Part shown: in pieces, positions 37,486 to 45,386 of the stretch
Layout of the letters: the number at the start of each line of letters is the position of its first letter
How positions within the stretch are numbered: position 1 is the stretch's first letter
Notes under the pieces: generated by a model
Seen by the model: the letters and a program-made list of their open reading frames with translations, nothing else
What the model was told of the DNA's origin: nothing
The model's database searches: none
Assembly: GCA_033763135.1 (NCBI GenBank)
Contig: JANRKY010000184.1
Span: forward strand, 42,230 to 106,229
Reading direction: 5' to 3'
Length of the DNA stretch: 64,000 nucleotides
DNA from: DALYLB01 sp033763135
GTDB taxonomy: Bacteria > Acidobacteriota > Blastocatellia > RBC074
Translations under genes and position numbers: made by a program

Positions 37486-39090
37486 ATGAGTTTTTCCAGG
37501 GCGAGCGGGATTCTGTTGCACCCGACGTCATTGCCGGGAGGCCACGGGGTCGGGGATCTGGGCCGGACGGCGTATGAGTTCGTGGACTTTCTGGAAGAGA
37601 CCGGCCAGTCGCTCTGGCAGGTCCTTCCGCTCGGTCCCACGGGCTATGGCGACTCGCCCTATCAGTGCTTCTCGGCCTTTGCGGGAAACCCGCTTCTGGT
37701 GAGTCTCGACGCGCTCGTCCAGGACGGCCTGCTGACGGCCGCGGATCTTGCCGCGGCGCCGGACTTCCCGGAGGAATCGGTCGATTACGGCCCGGTGATC
37801 GAATTCAAGAGCCGGCTGCTCAATCAGGCCCACGAGAGCTTCATTGCGCGCGGATCCGATACCTTGAAGGCCGAGTATCTGGAGTTCATCGAACGCTCGG
37901 CCTGGTGGCTGGACGATTATGCCGCCTATCGCGCGATCAAGGATCTGCATGGCGGAAAGGAATGGACAAAGTGGGATCCCTATCTGCGGGATCGCGAAGC
38001 GAACGCGATGCACTTCTTTCTGGAGAATCGCAAGCTGGATGTCTCCCGGCAGAAGTTCCTGCAGTTTCTCTTCTTCAAGCAGTGGCTTTCGCTGGCCGAT
38101 TACGCGAACGACCACGGCGTGCAGATCGTCGGCGATGTGCCGATCTTCGTCGCGCACGATTCGGCCGATGTCTGGGCCAATCGGGACCTGTTTCATCTGG
38201 ATGCCGAAGGGATGCCGACGCGCGTGGCCGGGGTGCCGCCCGACTATTTCAGCGAGACCGGCCAGCTCTGGGGCAATCCGCTCTATGACTGGCAGGTGAT
38301 GCGCGAGCAGGGATATCGCTGGTGGATCGAGCGGATTCGCCAGACCCTGGCGACGGTCGACATCGTGCGGCTCGATCATTTTCGCGGATTCGAGAAATAC
38401 TGGGCGGTGCCGGGCGGCGAGACGACCGCAATCCATGGCGAATGGGAGACGGGCCCCGGAGCCGATCTTTTCCACGCCATCCGGCAGACGCTCGGCGACC
38501 TTCCGATCATCGCCGAAGACCTGGGACTCATTACGCCGGCGGTCGAAGCCCTGCGCGATGGCCTGGGATTTCCGGGGATGCGGATTCTGCAGTTCGCGTT
38601 CGGCACCGACCCACAGGCCGACCAGTTCAAGCCCTACAGCTTCACCCCCAATTCGGTGGTCTATACCGGAACGCACGACAACGACACGACGGTCGGTTGG
38701 TTTACGACCGCGGGCGCGGGAGACACCACGCGCTCGATAGACGAGGTGGATGAGGAGCGGGACTTCGTGAAACGCTATCTCGGCACGGACGGCAGCGAGA
38801 TCCACTGGGATTTCATTCGCCTCGCGCTCGCCTCGGTCTCGAATACGGCCATCATTCCCCTGCAGGATGTGCTCGGCGCGGGCAGCGAAGCCCGCATGAA
38901 TGTGCCCGCTCGCGGGGCCGGAAACTGGGGCTGGCGATGGGTCGCCGGGCAGCTGACCGCGGATCTGCGGCTTCGGCTCGCCGAATTGACGACCATCTAC
39001 GGCCGCAACCGCGCGCGCGAAGCCGCCCGCGCGGCGTCCGAAAAAGCAGGGGAGTCCGCCTCGCTCGATGGCGACGCCCGGAAAGAATGA
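37486..39090 (+). CDS. malQ: 4-alpha-glucanotransferase (amylomaltase, GH77)
   Basis: 534 residues, normal MalQ length. The N-terminus GILLHPTSLPGGHGVGDLG and QVLPLGPTGYGDSPYQ are hallmark sequences. The catalytic nucleophile Asp is in IVRLDHFRGFEKYW, the acid/base Glu in IIAEDLGLIT and the third carboxylate in YTGTHDNDTTVGW. It moves alpha-1,4-glucan segments between chains in cytosolic glycogen/maltodextrin metabolism. GGGAG lies 8 bp before the ATG. The next gene is a type I pullulanase, a natural partner. The last residues (GDARKE) are encoded by the left flank of a palindromic repeat that runs through the stop codon. Confidence 0.95.
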   Translation: MSFSRASGILLHPTSLPGGHGVGDLGRTAYEFVDFLEETGQSLWQVLPLGPTGYGDSPYQCFSAFAGNPLLVSLDALVQDGLLTAADLAAAPDFPEESVDYGPVIEFKSRLLNQAHESFIARGSDTLKAEYLEFIERSAWWLDDYAAYRAIKDLHGGKEWTKWDPYLRDREANAMHFFLENRKLDVSRQKFLQFLFFKQWLSLADYANDHGVQIVGDVPIFVAHDSADVWANRDLFHLDAEGMPTRVAGVPPDYFSETGQLWGNPLYDWQVMREQGYRWWIERIRQTLATVDIVRLDHFRGFEKYWAVPGGETTAIHGEWETGPGADLFHAIRQTLGDLPIIAEDLGLITPAVEALRDGLGFPGMRILQFAFGTDPQADQFKPYSFTPNSVVYTGTHDNDTTVGWFTTAGAGDTTRSIDEVDEERDFVKRYLGTDGSEIHWDFIRLALASVSNTAIIPLQDVLGAGSEARMNVPARGAGNWGWRWVAGQLTADLRLRLAELTTIYGRNRAREAARAASEKAGESASLDGDARKE

Positions 39091-39183
39091 ACATCTCATC
39101 CACGAAGACACACGAAGAGACACGAAGACGAGGCTTCTCTTCGTGTTCCTTCGTGTGACTTCGTGGACGATTTCCTGTGGAGT
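39072..39183. repeat. CACGAAG palindromic repeat, copy 2 of 2
   Basis: About 112 bp, matching 30886-30996 including the flanks. The inverted core runs from about 39098 to 39167. The left flank encodes the last malQ codons and its stop. The right flank ends in GATTTCCTGTGGAG, 12 bp before the pullulanase ATG. Confidence 0.88.
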
Positions 39184-39195
39184 TCAGGCGGAGAG

Positions 39196-41118
39196 ATGCA
39201 GGCAGAACAGTTATCACACCCGGCCGACGGCATTGTTTCGACGCAGCCGCTCGGCGCCCTCTATGCCCCCGATCAGACCACCTTTCGGGTCTGGGCGCCG
39301 ACCGCGAGTCGGGTGACGCTCAATCTGTATGAGAGCCCGATCGGCGGGACGGCGCGCCCATTGCGCATGTGGAAGCATCGCGATGGCGCCTGGGACACGG
39401 TCCTGCTGGGAGATTGGCGCGGCCATTACTACACCTATCAGGCGGCGGGCCACGATCCGCGATTCGATCCGCGGCGCGAACTGATCGATCCCTACGCCCG
39501 CGCCGTGACGGCTCACGACGGGCGCGGGATCGTCGTCTGGGACGATACGCCGGTTGCGGACCGCCCGTCGTTTCCCATCTCCGAAGCGATCATCTATGAG
39601 CTGCACGTTCGCGATTTCACGATCGATCCGGACTCGGGGATTCAGCGTCGCGGAAAGTATCTCGGTCTGACCGAGACGCATACGCATCTCACCGGCCGGG
39701 CGGACATCGCCACCGGGCTGGATCATCTGGTCGACCTGGGGATCAATGTCGTTCAGCTGCTCCCCATCTGTGAATTTCACAACGACGAGACGCATGACCG
39801 CTATGGCTGGGGCTACGACGCCGTCCATTTCAACACGCCTGACGGCTGGTACGCGACCGAGCGGCACGATGCGAGCCGCGTCACGGAAGTCCGGCGGATG
39901 ATCGACGGGCTTCACCGGCGCGGGCTTCGGGTGACGATGGACGTCGTCTTCAATCACACGTTCGAATCGATCACCAAGCATCGCGTCTACAGTTTCGACG
40001 GGCTGGTGCCCGGATACTATTATCGGCTGAAGCACGACGGCAGTTATTGGGACGGATCCGGCACCGGCAATGAATTTCGCTCGGAGGCCCCGATGGCGCG
40101 GCGATTCATCCTCGATGCGCTGAAATACTGGGTGAACGAATATCGCGTCGACGGCTTTCGATTCGATCTGCTGGGGCTGACCGATCGCGAGACGGTCGTC
40201 GAGATCGTTCGGGAGCTGCGCGCGATCGATTCCAATCTGTTGATTTACGGCGAACCCTGGGCGGGCGGCCAGACGCCGATCCAGATCACCGGCAAGGGCG
40301 CGCAGCGAAGCGCGGGGTGGGCCGTCTTCAACGATCATTTTCGCGATGCGCTGAAGGGCAATGTCTTCGACGCGCGCTCCACGGGATTCTCGCAATCGGG
40401 CGTTCACCTCGACGCCGTCCGGAAGGGAATTCGCGGGGGAATCGATGACTTCGCCGACGCGCCCATCGAATCGATCAATTATGTCGAATGTCACGACAAT
40501 CACACGCTGTGGGATCGCATCCTGATCAGCACGGCCGACAACGCCTCGATCAGCGAAGCGGACCGGCGCGCGATGGACAAACTGGCGGTGGCGATTCTGC
40601 TCACGTCGCAGGGCGTGCCCTTTCTTCACGCGGGACAGGAGTTTCTGCGGACCAAGGGCGGCGATCACAACTCGTACGACAAGCCCGACGCAGTCAACAT
40701 GATCCGCTGGCGCATGAAGGCGAAGCATCTCGATGTGTATGAATATTATCGAGGGCTGATCGCCCTTCGCCGCGCGCATCCGATGTTTCGCCTGGAGACG
40801 GCCGCCGAGGTCCGAATCGCCCTGGAGTTTCTCGATCACCCTTCGCCGGAAGGGCCGGCGACGCCTCCCGGCTGTCTCGGCTATCTGCTTCGGGACGTCA
40901 CGGGGCGCGATTCGTGGGCGCGGGCGCTCGTGCTGGCAAACCCCCAGGCGAAGGCGCTGCCGTTTCGCATCCCGGCCGGCGACTGGCAGCTCTATGTGAA
41001 CGGCCGCGAAGCGCGTCTGTCGCCGATCGCCCCGGCCACCGGGCTCGGCGAGGGGCTGGCGACCGTCTCTCCCCGAAGCGTCATGATTCTCGGCGAGCTT
41101 CGCGCCCCCGGAAAATGA
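39196..41118 (+). CDS. pulA: Type I pullulanase (GH13 with CBM48)
   Basis: 640 residues. An N-terminal CBM48 domain (FRVWAPTASRVTLNLYE) is followed by the GH13 barrel. YGWGYDAVHFNTPDGWYA corresponds to the pullulanase YNWGYDP signature, with Gly and Ala changes. VVFNHTF is region I, DGFRFDLLGL has the nucleophile Asp, LIYGEPWAGG has the acid/base Glu, and VECHDNHT has the third Asp. It debranches alpha-1,6 links in glycogen or limit dextrins. No signal peptide is seen, so it is cytosolic. It lies 105 bp after malQ, and the pair is probably one glycogen-utilisation unit. The ATG is preceded by GGCGGAG at short spacing. Confidence 0.9.
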   Translation: MQAEQLSHPADGIVSTQPLGALYAPDQTTFRVWAPTASRVTLNLYESPIGGTARPLRMWKHRDGAWDTVLLGDWRGHYYTYQAAGHDPRFDPRRELIDPYARAVTAHDGRGIVVWDDTPVADRPSFPISEAIIYELHVRDFTIDPDSGIQRRGKYLGLTETHTHLTGRADIATGLDHLVDLGINVVQLLPICEFHNDETHDRYGWGYDAVHFNTPDGWYATERHDASRVTEVRRMIDGLHRRGLRVTMDVVFNHTFESITKHRVYSFDGLVPGYYYRLKHDGSYWDGSGTGNEFRSEAPMARRFILDALKYWVNEYRVDGFRFDLLGLTDRETVVEIVRELRAIDSNLLIYGEPWAGGQTPIQITGKGAQRSAGWAVFNDHFRDALKGNVFDARSTGFSQSGVHLDAVRKGIRGGIDDFADAPIESINYVECHDNHTLWDRILISTADNASISEADRRAMDKLAVAILLTSQGVPFLHAGQEFLRTKGGDHNSYDKPDAVNMIRWRMKAKHLDVYEYYRGLIALRRAHPMFRLETAAEVRIALEFLDHPSPEGPATPPGCLGYLLRDVTGRDSWARALVLANPQAKALPFRIPAGDWQLYVNGREARLSPIAPATGLGEGLATVSPRSVMILGELRAPGK

Positions 41119-41135
41119 GAGGGCAATGCAGCTTC

Positions 41136-41182
41136 TTCTCGCGCGAAGACGCAACGGCGCGACGCGAAAAGAGGCAGGTCTT
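41136..41182. repeat. Partial CGCGAAG repeat (left arm only)
   Basis: GCGCGAAGACGCAACGGCGC and the following GCAGGTCTTC match the left side of the copy at 45053, but no right arm follows before the methyltransferase start. It looks like a decayed or half element. Confidence 0.5.
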
Positions 41183-41214
41183 CAGCAAGCAGGGACGTTT
41201 TTTCAGAATCCAGA

Positions 41215-42075
41215 ATGAAAGGGCAGCAACGCATTTCAATGATAGACACGCAGCAGGCAACGGAGAAGGACGCGAAGGAGCTGGCATATCTGTACGATCT
41301 CTATACCGTCCCGCTCTGGCGGGAGCGGTTTGACCGGATGGTGGATGAAGAGATCAAGCTGCCCGAGGAGGGCAGGCTGCTGGATGCCGGATGCGGAACG
41401 GGCGGATATGCAGTGGAGATGGCGCTTCGCGGCGGCCCCCGGGTCGAGGTCGTCGGCATCGACGACAGCGCGGAGCGGCTTGTGCTGGCGCGCGGCAAGG
41501 CCGAGGTCGCGAAGCTCACGCGGGTCGAATTTTTCCAGGGGACGATGTATGCGCTTGGCGCCCTCGACGAGGATTTCGACCTCGTTCTCGGCGACTGTTC
41601 GCTGCTGCCCGTCGAGGATCTCGCGGACGCCTTCGACGAACTGGCCCGCGTCGCGAAACCGGGCGCGCCGGTCTGCGTCAGGCTCGTGACCCGGGGGAGC
41701 TTCGACGAATTCTTCTCGTTGTATTGGGAGGCGCTCTTCGAACTCGACCTGACGGCCTTTTCGCCGCAACTGGAGGCCCTGATCATCGAGCGGCCGACGA
41801 TCAGCGACGCCGAGACGCTCGCGCGCGACGCCGGTCTGAAAAAGGCGCGGAGCGTGACCCGAAAAGAGGAGTTCGTGTTCGACGATGCGGCGGCCTTCTT
41901 CGCCTCGCCGCTGATCGAGACCTCGTTTCTCGACGACTGGATGGCCATTCTTCCCGATGCCGCGACCCGGGCGCAGGTGCGACGCAAACTGGTCGCCATC
42001 ATCGACCGGGAACGCCACGGCGGCGTCTTCGATCTGTCGATCAAGGCCACCCTCGTCATCGCCCAAAAGTGCTGA
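41215..42075 (+). CDS. SAM-dependent class I methyltransferase
   Basis: 286 residues from ATG 41215; ATG 41239 eight codons later is also possible, and neither has a clear ribosome site. The Rossmann methyltransferase motif I is LLDAGCGTGGYAVEMAL (about 60-76), motif II is VVGIDDSAERLVLARGK and motif IV is FDLVLGDCSLLPVEDL. The C-terminal half is not recognised. The substrate cannot be told. It stands alone between the pullulanase and a 98-bp palindrome. Confidence 0.8.
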   Translation: MKGQQRISMIDTQQATEKDAKELAYLYDLYTVPLWRERFDRMVDEEIKLPEEGRLLDAGCGTGGYAVEMALRGGPRVEVVGIDDSAERLVLARGKAEVAKLTRVEFFQGTMYALGALDEDFDLVLGDCSLLPVEDLADAFDELARVAKPGAPVCVRLVTRGSFDEFFSLYWEALFELDLTAFSPQLEALIIERPTISDAETLARDAGLKKARSVTRKEEFVFDDAAAFFASPLIETSFLDDWMAILPDAATRAQVRRKLVAIIDRERHGGVFDLSIKATLVIAQKC

Positions 42076-42103
42076 AGCTAACGGAATTTGTGGTCAGGAG
42101 GAG

Positions 42104-42201
42104 GAATCGACAGGATTGACAGGATTTTTCAGGATTGACAGGATGTCATGCAAATCCCGCATCCTGTCAATCCTGAAAAATCCTGTCAATCCTGTCGATT
42201 C
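42104..42201. repeat. 98-bp palindromic repeat, copy 2 of 3
   Basis: The arms 42104-42144 and about 42160-42201 are inverted copies with CAGGAT units, exactly 98 bp overall like copies 1 and 3. The immediate flanks differ from those of the other copies. Confidence 0.93.
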
Positions 42202-42472
42202 GTTCAAGCGCCCGAACCTTCTCGAGGGACGATTTTGCACTCCACGAAATCAGATAGCATCAGTAAAAATGATTATGTTGACCCTGCATCGCCTGCTCGG
42301 ATACACTCAGGGGGTGTCGTTGAGCAGGCTTCTCCCTCATTTGCCCAACCTTGATGAGGCCTCTGTCTCAGGCGGAACCGGTTGCTCCTGAAAAAGATAG
42401 ACTGAGAATGATCTACCCTCTCAACGATGTTGCGAATCCTTGACGCAGGGATTCAGCGTAACCAGGCAATTC
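42202..42472 (+). promoter_or_regulatory. Leader with probable promoter and overlapping inverted repeat
   Basis: TTGACC (42278-42283) and TACACT (42302-42307) with an 18-bp spacer make a good promoter for the glycosyltransferase genes that follow. GCCTGCTC (42291-42298) and GAGCAGGC (42322-42329) form a perfect inverted repeat around the -10, with a smaller ACAC/GTGT pair inside. It may be an operator or a hairpin at the RNA 5' end. The rest of the stretch shows nothing recognisable. Confidence 0.45.
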
Positions 42473-43681
42473 ATGTGGAATCACCCGTTTGTTTGGCAAA
42501 TATTGGGGCTGTGTCTGATCCTGGATGCATTGCTTCGGTTTCTGTTATTGCTGATCCGAAGCCTGGCGCCCGGCGCCCGCGGCCCTTCGACGGGTGCGCG
42601 GCGGCCGGCGGAGACGCCCGGGCGCGGCTGCGCGATTCTGATTGCCGCCCACAATGAAGAGGGGACGATCGGGGCGACGGTGACGCGGCTGCGAGAGCGG
42701 CTGCGGGAGTGGCCGGAGAGCCGGATCTGGGTCGTGGCCGATCGATGCGCCGACGCGACGGCCGCCGAAGCGGAGCGCGCGGGAGCGCAGGTCGCCCTTC
42801 GCAGCTCCGGGGGGCTGGGCAAATGCGCGGTGATCACCTGGTGGCTGGAGCAGCATGAGTCTGCATGGCGCGCGTGCGATGCCGTTCTGATTCTGGACGC
42901 CGACACGCGGCTGGCCGCCGGGAGCCTGCGGGCGCTGCGCGAGGCCATGCTGATCGACGGCGCAGAGGTCGTGCAGGCCTTTGTCGCGCCGCTCGCGGAG
43001 ACCGGCGCCGGCCGGATGGCCGGCTGGTCTGAAGTGCTGATGCAGCGCATCGATGATGAAGCCCGCCGCCGCTGCGGCTGGTCGGTTCCTCTGCGGGGAA
43101 CCGGAATGGCGTTTCGCGGCGAGCGCCTCGCCGAGATCGCGCCTCGACTGCATACGCTCGCCGAAGACCTGGAGATGGACGTTCTGCTCGCCGCGCGCGG
43201 CGTTCACGTGCGGTTTGTTCCCGCGGCCACGATCTATGATCCCAAGCCCCAGCAGGCGGACGGCGCTTCCCGCCAGCGCGCCCGCTGGCTGCAGGGGCAG
43301 CTTCAGGTGCTCGGCGGATATTGGCGCGAGATCGGACGCGCCCTCGCCACCGGCGGCGTGGGCGCCTTCTTTCTGCTCTTTCTGCTGCTGATGCGCCCCA
43401 AGATTGCGCTCATCGGCCTGCGACTGATCGGCCTGGGGCTCTCTCTTGCCCTGCTCTGGTTCGTCTCCGGCGGCCCCGGACCGACGCTTTTCGCCTGGAC
43501 GAGCGCCGGGCTCGTGATGGACGCGCTCTATTATCTGGCCGGCGCCCGTTTCGTCGACGATCCCCGGCGTTATCTGATCGATCTCTTGACGGTCCCCCGA
43601 TATGCCGCGATGTGGCTTCAGACGGCCCTGCTGACCTTCTCCAAGCGTCGGCAGAAGATCTGGCTGCGCGCGGGAAGGTGA
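42473..43681 (+). CDS. Membrane-bound GT2 glycosyltransferase
   Basis: 402 residues from ATG 42473 (CCAGG 6 bp upstream). A TTG at 42440 would add 11 residues. It has an N-terminal helix, a GT2 domain with CAILIAAHNEEGTIGATV, and VVADRCADAT. The DxD motif is LILDADTRL, the catalytic Asp is in LAEDLEMDVLL and the Q-x-x-RW motif is RQRARWLQGQ. Four or so C-terminal helices follow. All catalytic motifs of a synthase-like GT2 are intact. The next gene, 84 bp downstream, is a GT4 enzyme, so the two may build one glycan or glycolipid. The sugar is unknown. Confidence 0.87.
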   Translation: MWNHPFVWQILGLCLILDALLRFLLLLIRSLAPGARGPSTGARRPAETPGRGCAILIAAHNEEGTIGATVTRLRERLREWPESRIWVVADRCADATAAEAERAGAQVALRSSGGLGKCAVITWWLEQHESAWRACDAVLILDADTRLAAGSLRALREAMLIDGAEVVQAFVAPLAETGAGRMAGWSEVLMQRIDDEARRRCGWSVPLRGTGMAFRGERLAEIAPRLHTLAEDLEMDVLLAARGVHVRFVPAATIYDPKPQQADGASRQRARWLQGQLQVLGGYWREIGRALATGGVGAFFLLFLLLMRPKIALIGLRLIGLGLSLALLWFVSGGPGPTLFAWTSAGLVMDALYYLAGARFVDDPRRYLIDLLTVPRYAAMWLQTALLTFSKRRQKIWLRAGR

Positions 43682-43765
43682 TCGTGGCTGAACTCCCTCG
43701 CGAGGAGCTGCGCCCTTCATTGATTCCTTCTCGCAAGAGACGGAATGGCTACACACAGGAAGACA

Positions 43766-45004
43766 ATGAAGATTCTTTTTCCATATCTCGCAAGGTGGCG
43801 GTCGGCGAACCGGAGCCGATATCACCAATTGCTGACCCACCTCTGTGAGTTTGGCCATCAGGTCTATGTGCTCACGGCGCCCGAGATGGCCGTGAACGAC
43901 ATCAGCGCGAAGGATATCGGGCCCGTCGACGGCGGGCTTCCCGCCGGGCTGACCCTCAGCGAACTCTATGCCCCGCAAGCCTTCCGCTCTTTCTGGAAAA
44001 AACGCATCCCCCGAACCAAGCTCTTTAAAAAGGGAATCATCTCCCTGACCTCCATTCAGCAGATTCGAAGGTTCATCTCGAAGGAGAAGATCGATATTCT
44101 CCTCGTCTACAATCTGCCGCAGGCGCCGCTGCTTCACGATGTCGATTGCGACACCCATTTCGATCTCGCCGACGATCTGGTCGCAATGATGCAGGTCGAA
44201 CACGGCGTGATCGCACGCTGCGGCGGCATGATGGCCGCGCACGCCGTCCAGAACTACATGCTCAATCGCGCCCGCACCGTCACGGTCGCTTCCAATGTTC
44301 TCAAGTCCCAGATTCGACGCCCGCTGATGATGCTGCCGAACGGCGCCGATGTGGTCGAACTGGATCTGGCGAACGGCGCCGCCTGGCGCGCGAAGGGAAT
44401 GGGGCCCACGGTCGGGTTTGTCGGCGCATTTGAATACTGGGTCGATTTCGATCTTGTGCTCAACGTCGCGCGCCGTCTTCCGCGCGTCAACTTTCTGCTG
44501 GTCGGCGGCGGACGAAAACTGACCTATGTGAAAGATCGCATTGCCGACCTCGGACTGGCCAACGTGATTCTCACCGGCGCGGTCCCCTATTCCCAGGCCA
44601 TGGACTATGTCGCCGGCATGGACGTCTGTCTGCTGCCCTTTACGCACCACGCCGTCTCCGATGGCTCCTGTCCGCTCAAACTCTTCGAATACGCCGCCAT
44701 GCGCAAACCGATCGTCAGCACCATCACCCGCGAAGTCCAGCACATCGGCAAGGGCTGGGTCGCCTTTGCCGACGACGAGGCCGACTTTGCCGCCGCGATC
44801 GAATCCTTTCTCGCCGATCAGCGCACGGCCCTTCAGGTCGGCGACGCCGGCCGAACTCTCGTCGAAAAACTCTATAACTGGCCCAAACTCGCCCGCCAGT
44901 TCGAAAAGATGCTGATCAACCGCACCGTCCCCAGTTTCGAGGCCGCCGCCGCTCATCGCTCCGTTCTCGAAACCCTGCAATCGGAATTCAAGCCGCTGCA
45001 GTGA
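43766..45004 (+). CDS. Glycosyltransferase family 4-like
   Basis: 412 residues from ATG 43766 (AGGAAG 3 bp upstream). GT-B fold: FPYLARWRSANRSRYHQLLT at the N-terminus, KIDILLVYNLPQAPLL, then VGFVGAFEYWVDFDLVLNVA and GVDVCLLPF-type segments (GMDVCLLPFTHHAVSDGSCP). LKLFEYAAMRKPIVST carries the E-x-x-x-x-x-K/P donor-binding pattern with the conserved Glu. It is soluble. The pairing with the GT2 gene and the convergent terminator downstream suggest a two-gene unit. Confidence 0.85.
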   Translation: MKILFPYLARWRSANRSRYHQLLTHLCEFGHQVYVLTAPEMAVNDISAKDIGPVDGGLPAGLTLSELYAPQAFRSFWKKRIPRTKLFKKGIISLTSIQQIRRFISKEKIDILLVYNLPQAPLLHDVDCDTHFDLADDLVAMMQVEHGVIARCGGMMAAHAVQNYMLNRARTVTVASNVLKSQIRRPLMMLPNGADVVELDLANGAAWRAKGMGPTVGFVGAFEYWVDFDLVLNVARRLPRVNFLLVGGGRKLTYVKDRIADLGLANVILTGAVPYSQAMDYVAGMDVCLLPFTHHAVSDGSCPLKLFEYAAMRKPIVSTITREVQHIGKGWVAFADDEADFAAAIESFLADQRTALQVGDAGRTLVEKLYNWPKLARQFEKMLINRTVPSFEAAAAHRSVLETLQSEFKPLQ

Positions 45005-45014
45005 GGAATATCGT

Positions 45015-45310
45015 TTGGAGTTCCGCCTTCAGGCCAATGGCGTTAAGTTTAGCCTCACGCGAAGACGCGAAAGCGCGAAGTGGAAAAAAGCAGGTCTTCT
45101 TCGCGTCTTCGTTTTCGATTCTGAAATCCCGCGAGCCGCGTGGCCGGCGGGGACGAAAAGAAAGAACGCGAAGAGGAAGAATACTCGGAACTCACTCTCC
45201 TTTGCGTCTTCGCGGCTTCGCGTGAGGCCCTCTTTTTACTAACATAATGCCATTGGCCTTCAGGCGGTCATTACTTCACCAGGACTGGCCGCCTGAAGGC
45301 GGAACTCCAA
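45015..45310. repeat. Outer CCGCCTTCAGGCGG-type repeat enclosing another palindrome
   Basis: TTGGAGTTCCGCCTTCAGGC (from 45015) is the inverse of the right end GCCTGAAGGCGGAACTCCAA (to 45310). Inside, GGCCAATGGC (from about 45032) pairs with GCCATTGGCC (from about 45249). Between these arms sits a complete CGCGAAG palindrome (45053-45227). One repeat family thus appears to have landed in the middle of another. Related CCGCCTTCAGGCGG sequences occur at about 25897, 30797 and 62584-62732. Confidence 0.8.
45053..45227. repeat. CGCGAAG palindromic repeat nested in another repeat
   Basis: CCTCACGCGAAG (45053) to CTTCGCGTGAGG (ending 45227) form the arms. The centre of about 100 bp contains further AAGACGCG and GAAGAGGAAG units. 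It is the same family as 37321-37409 and 51437-51649. Confidence 0.82.
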
Positions 45311-45314
45311 ACAT

Positions 45315-45356
45315 AAAAAACCGTGGAGGGAATGATCATTCCCTCCACGGTTTTTT
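45315..45356. terminator. Bidirectional intrinsic terminator
   Basis: A perfect 42-bp palindrome: AAAAAACCGTGGAGGGAATG then its exact complement, with runs of A before and T after. It lies between convergent genes (GT4, plus; DUF1501, minus) and would end transcription from both sides. Confidence 0.93.
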
Positions 45357-45386
45357 ATCCTTGATCCGCTTTCGGACCAGCGTCCG

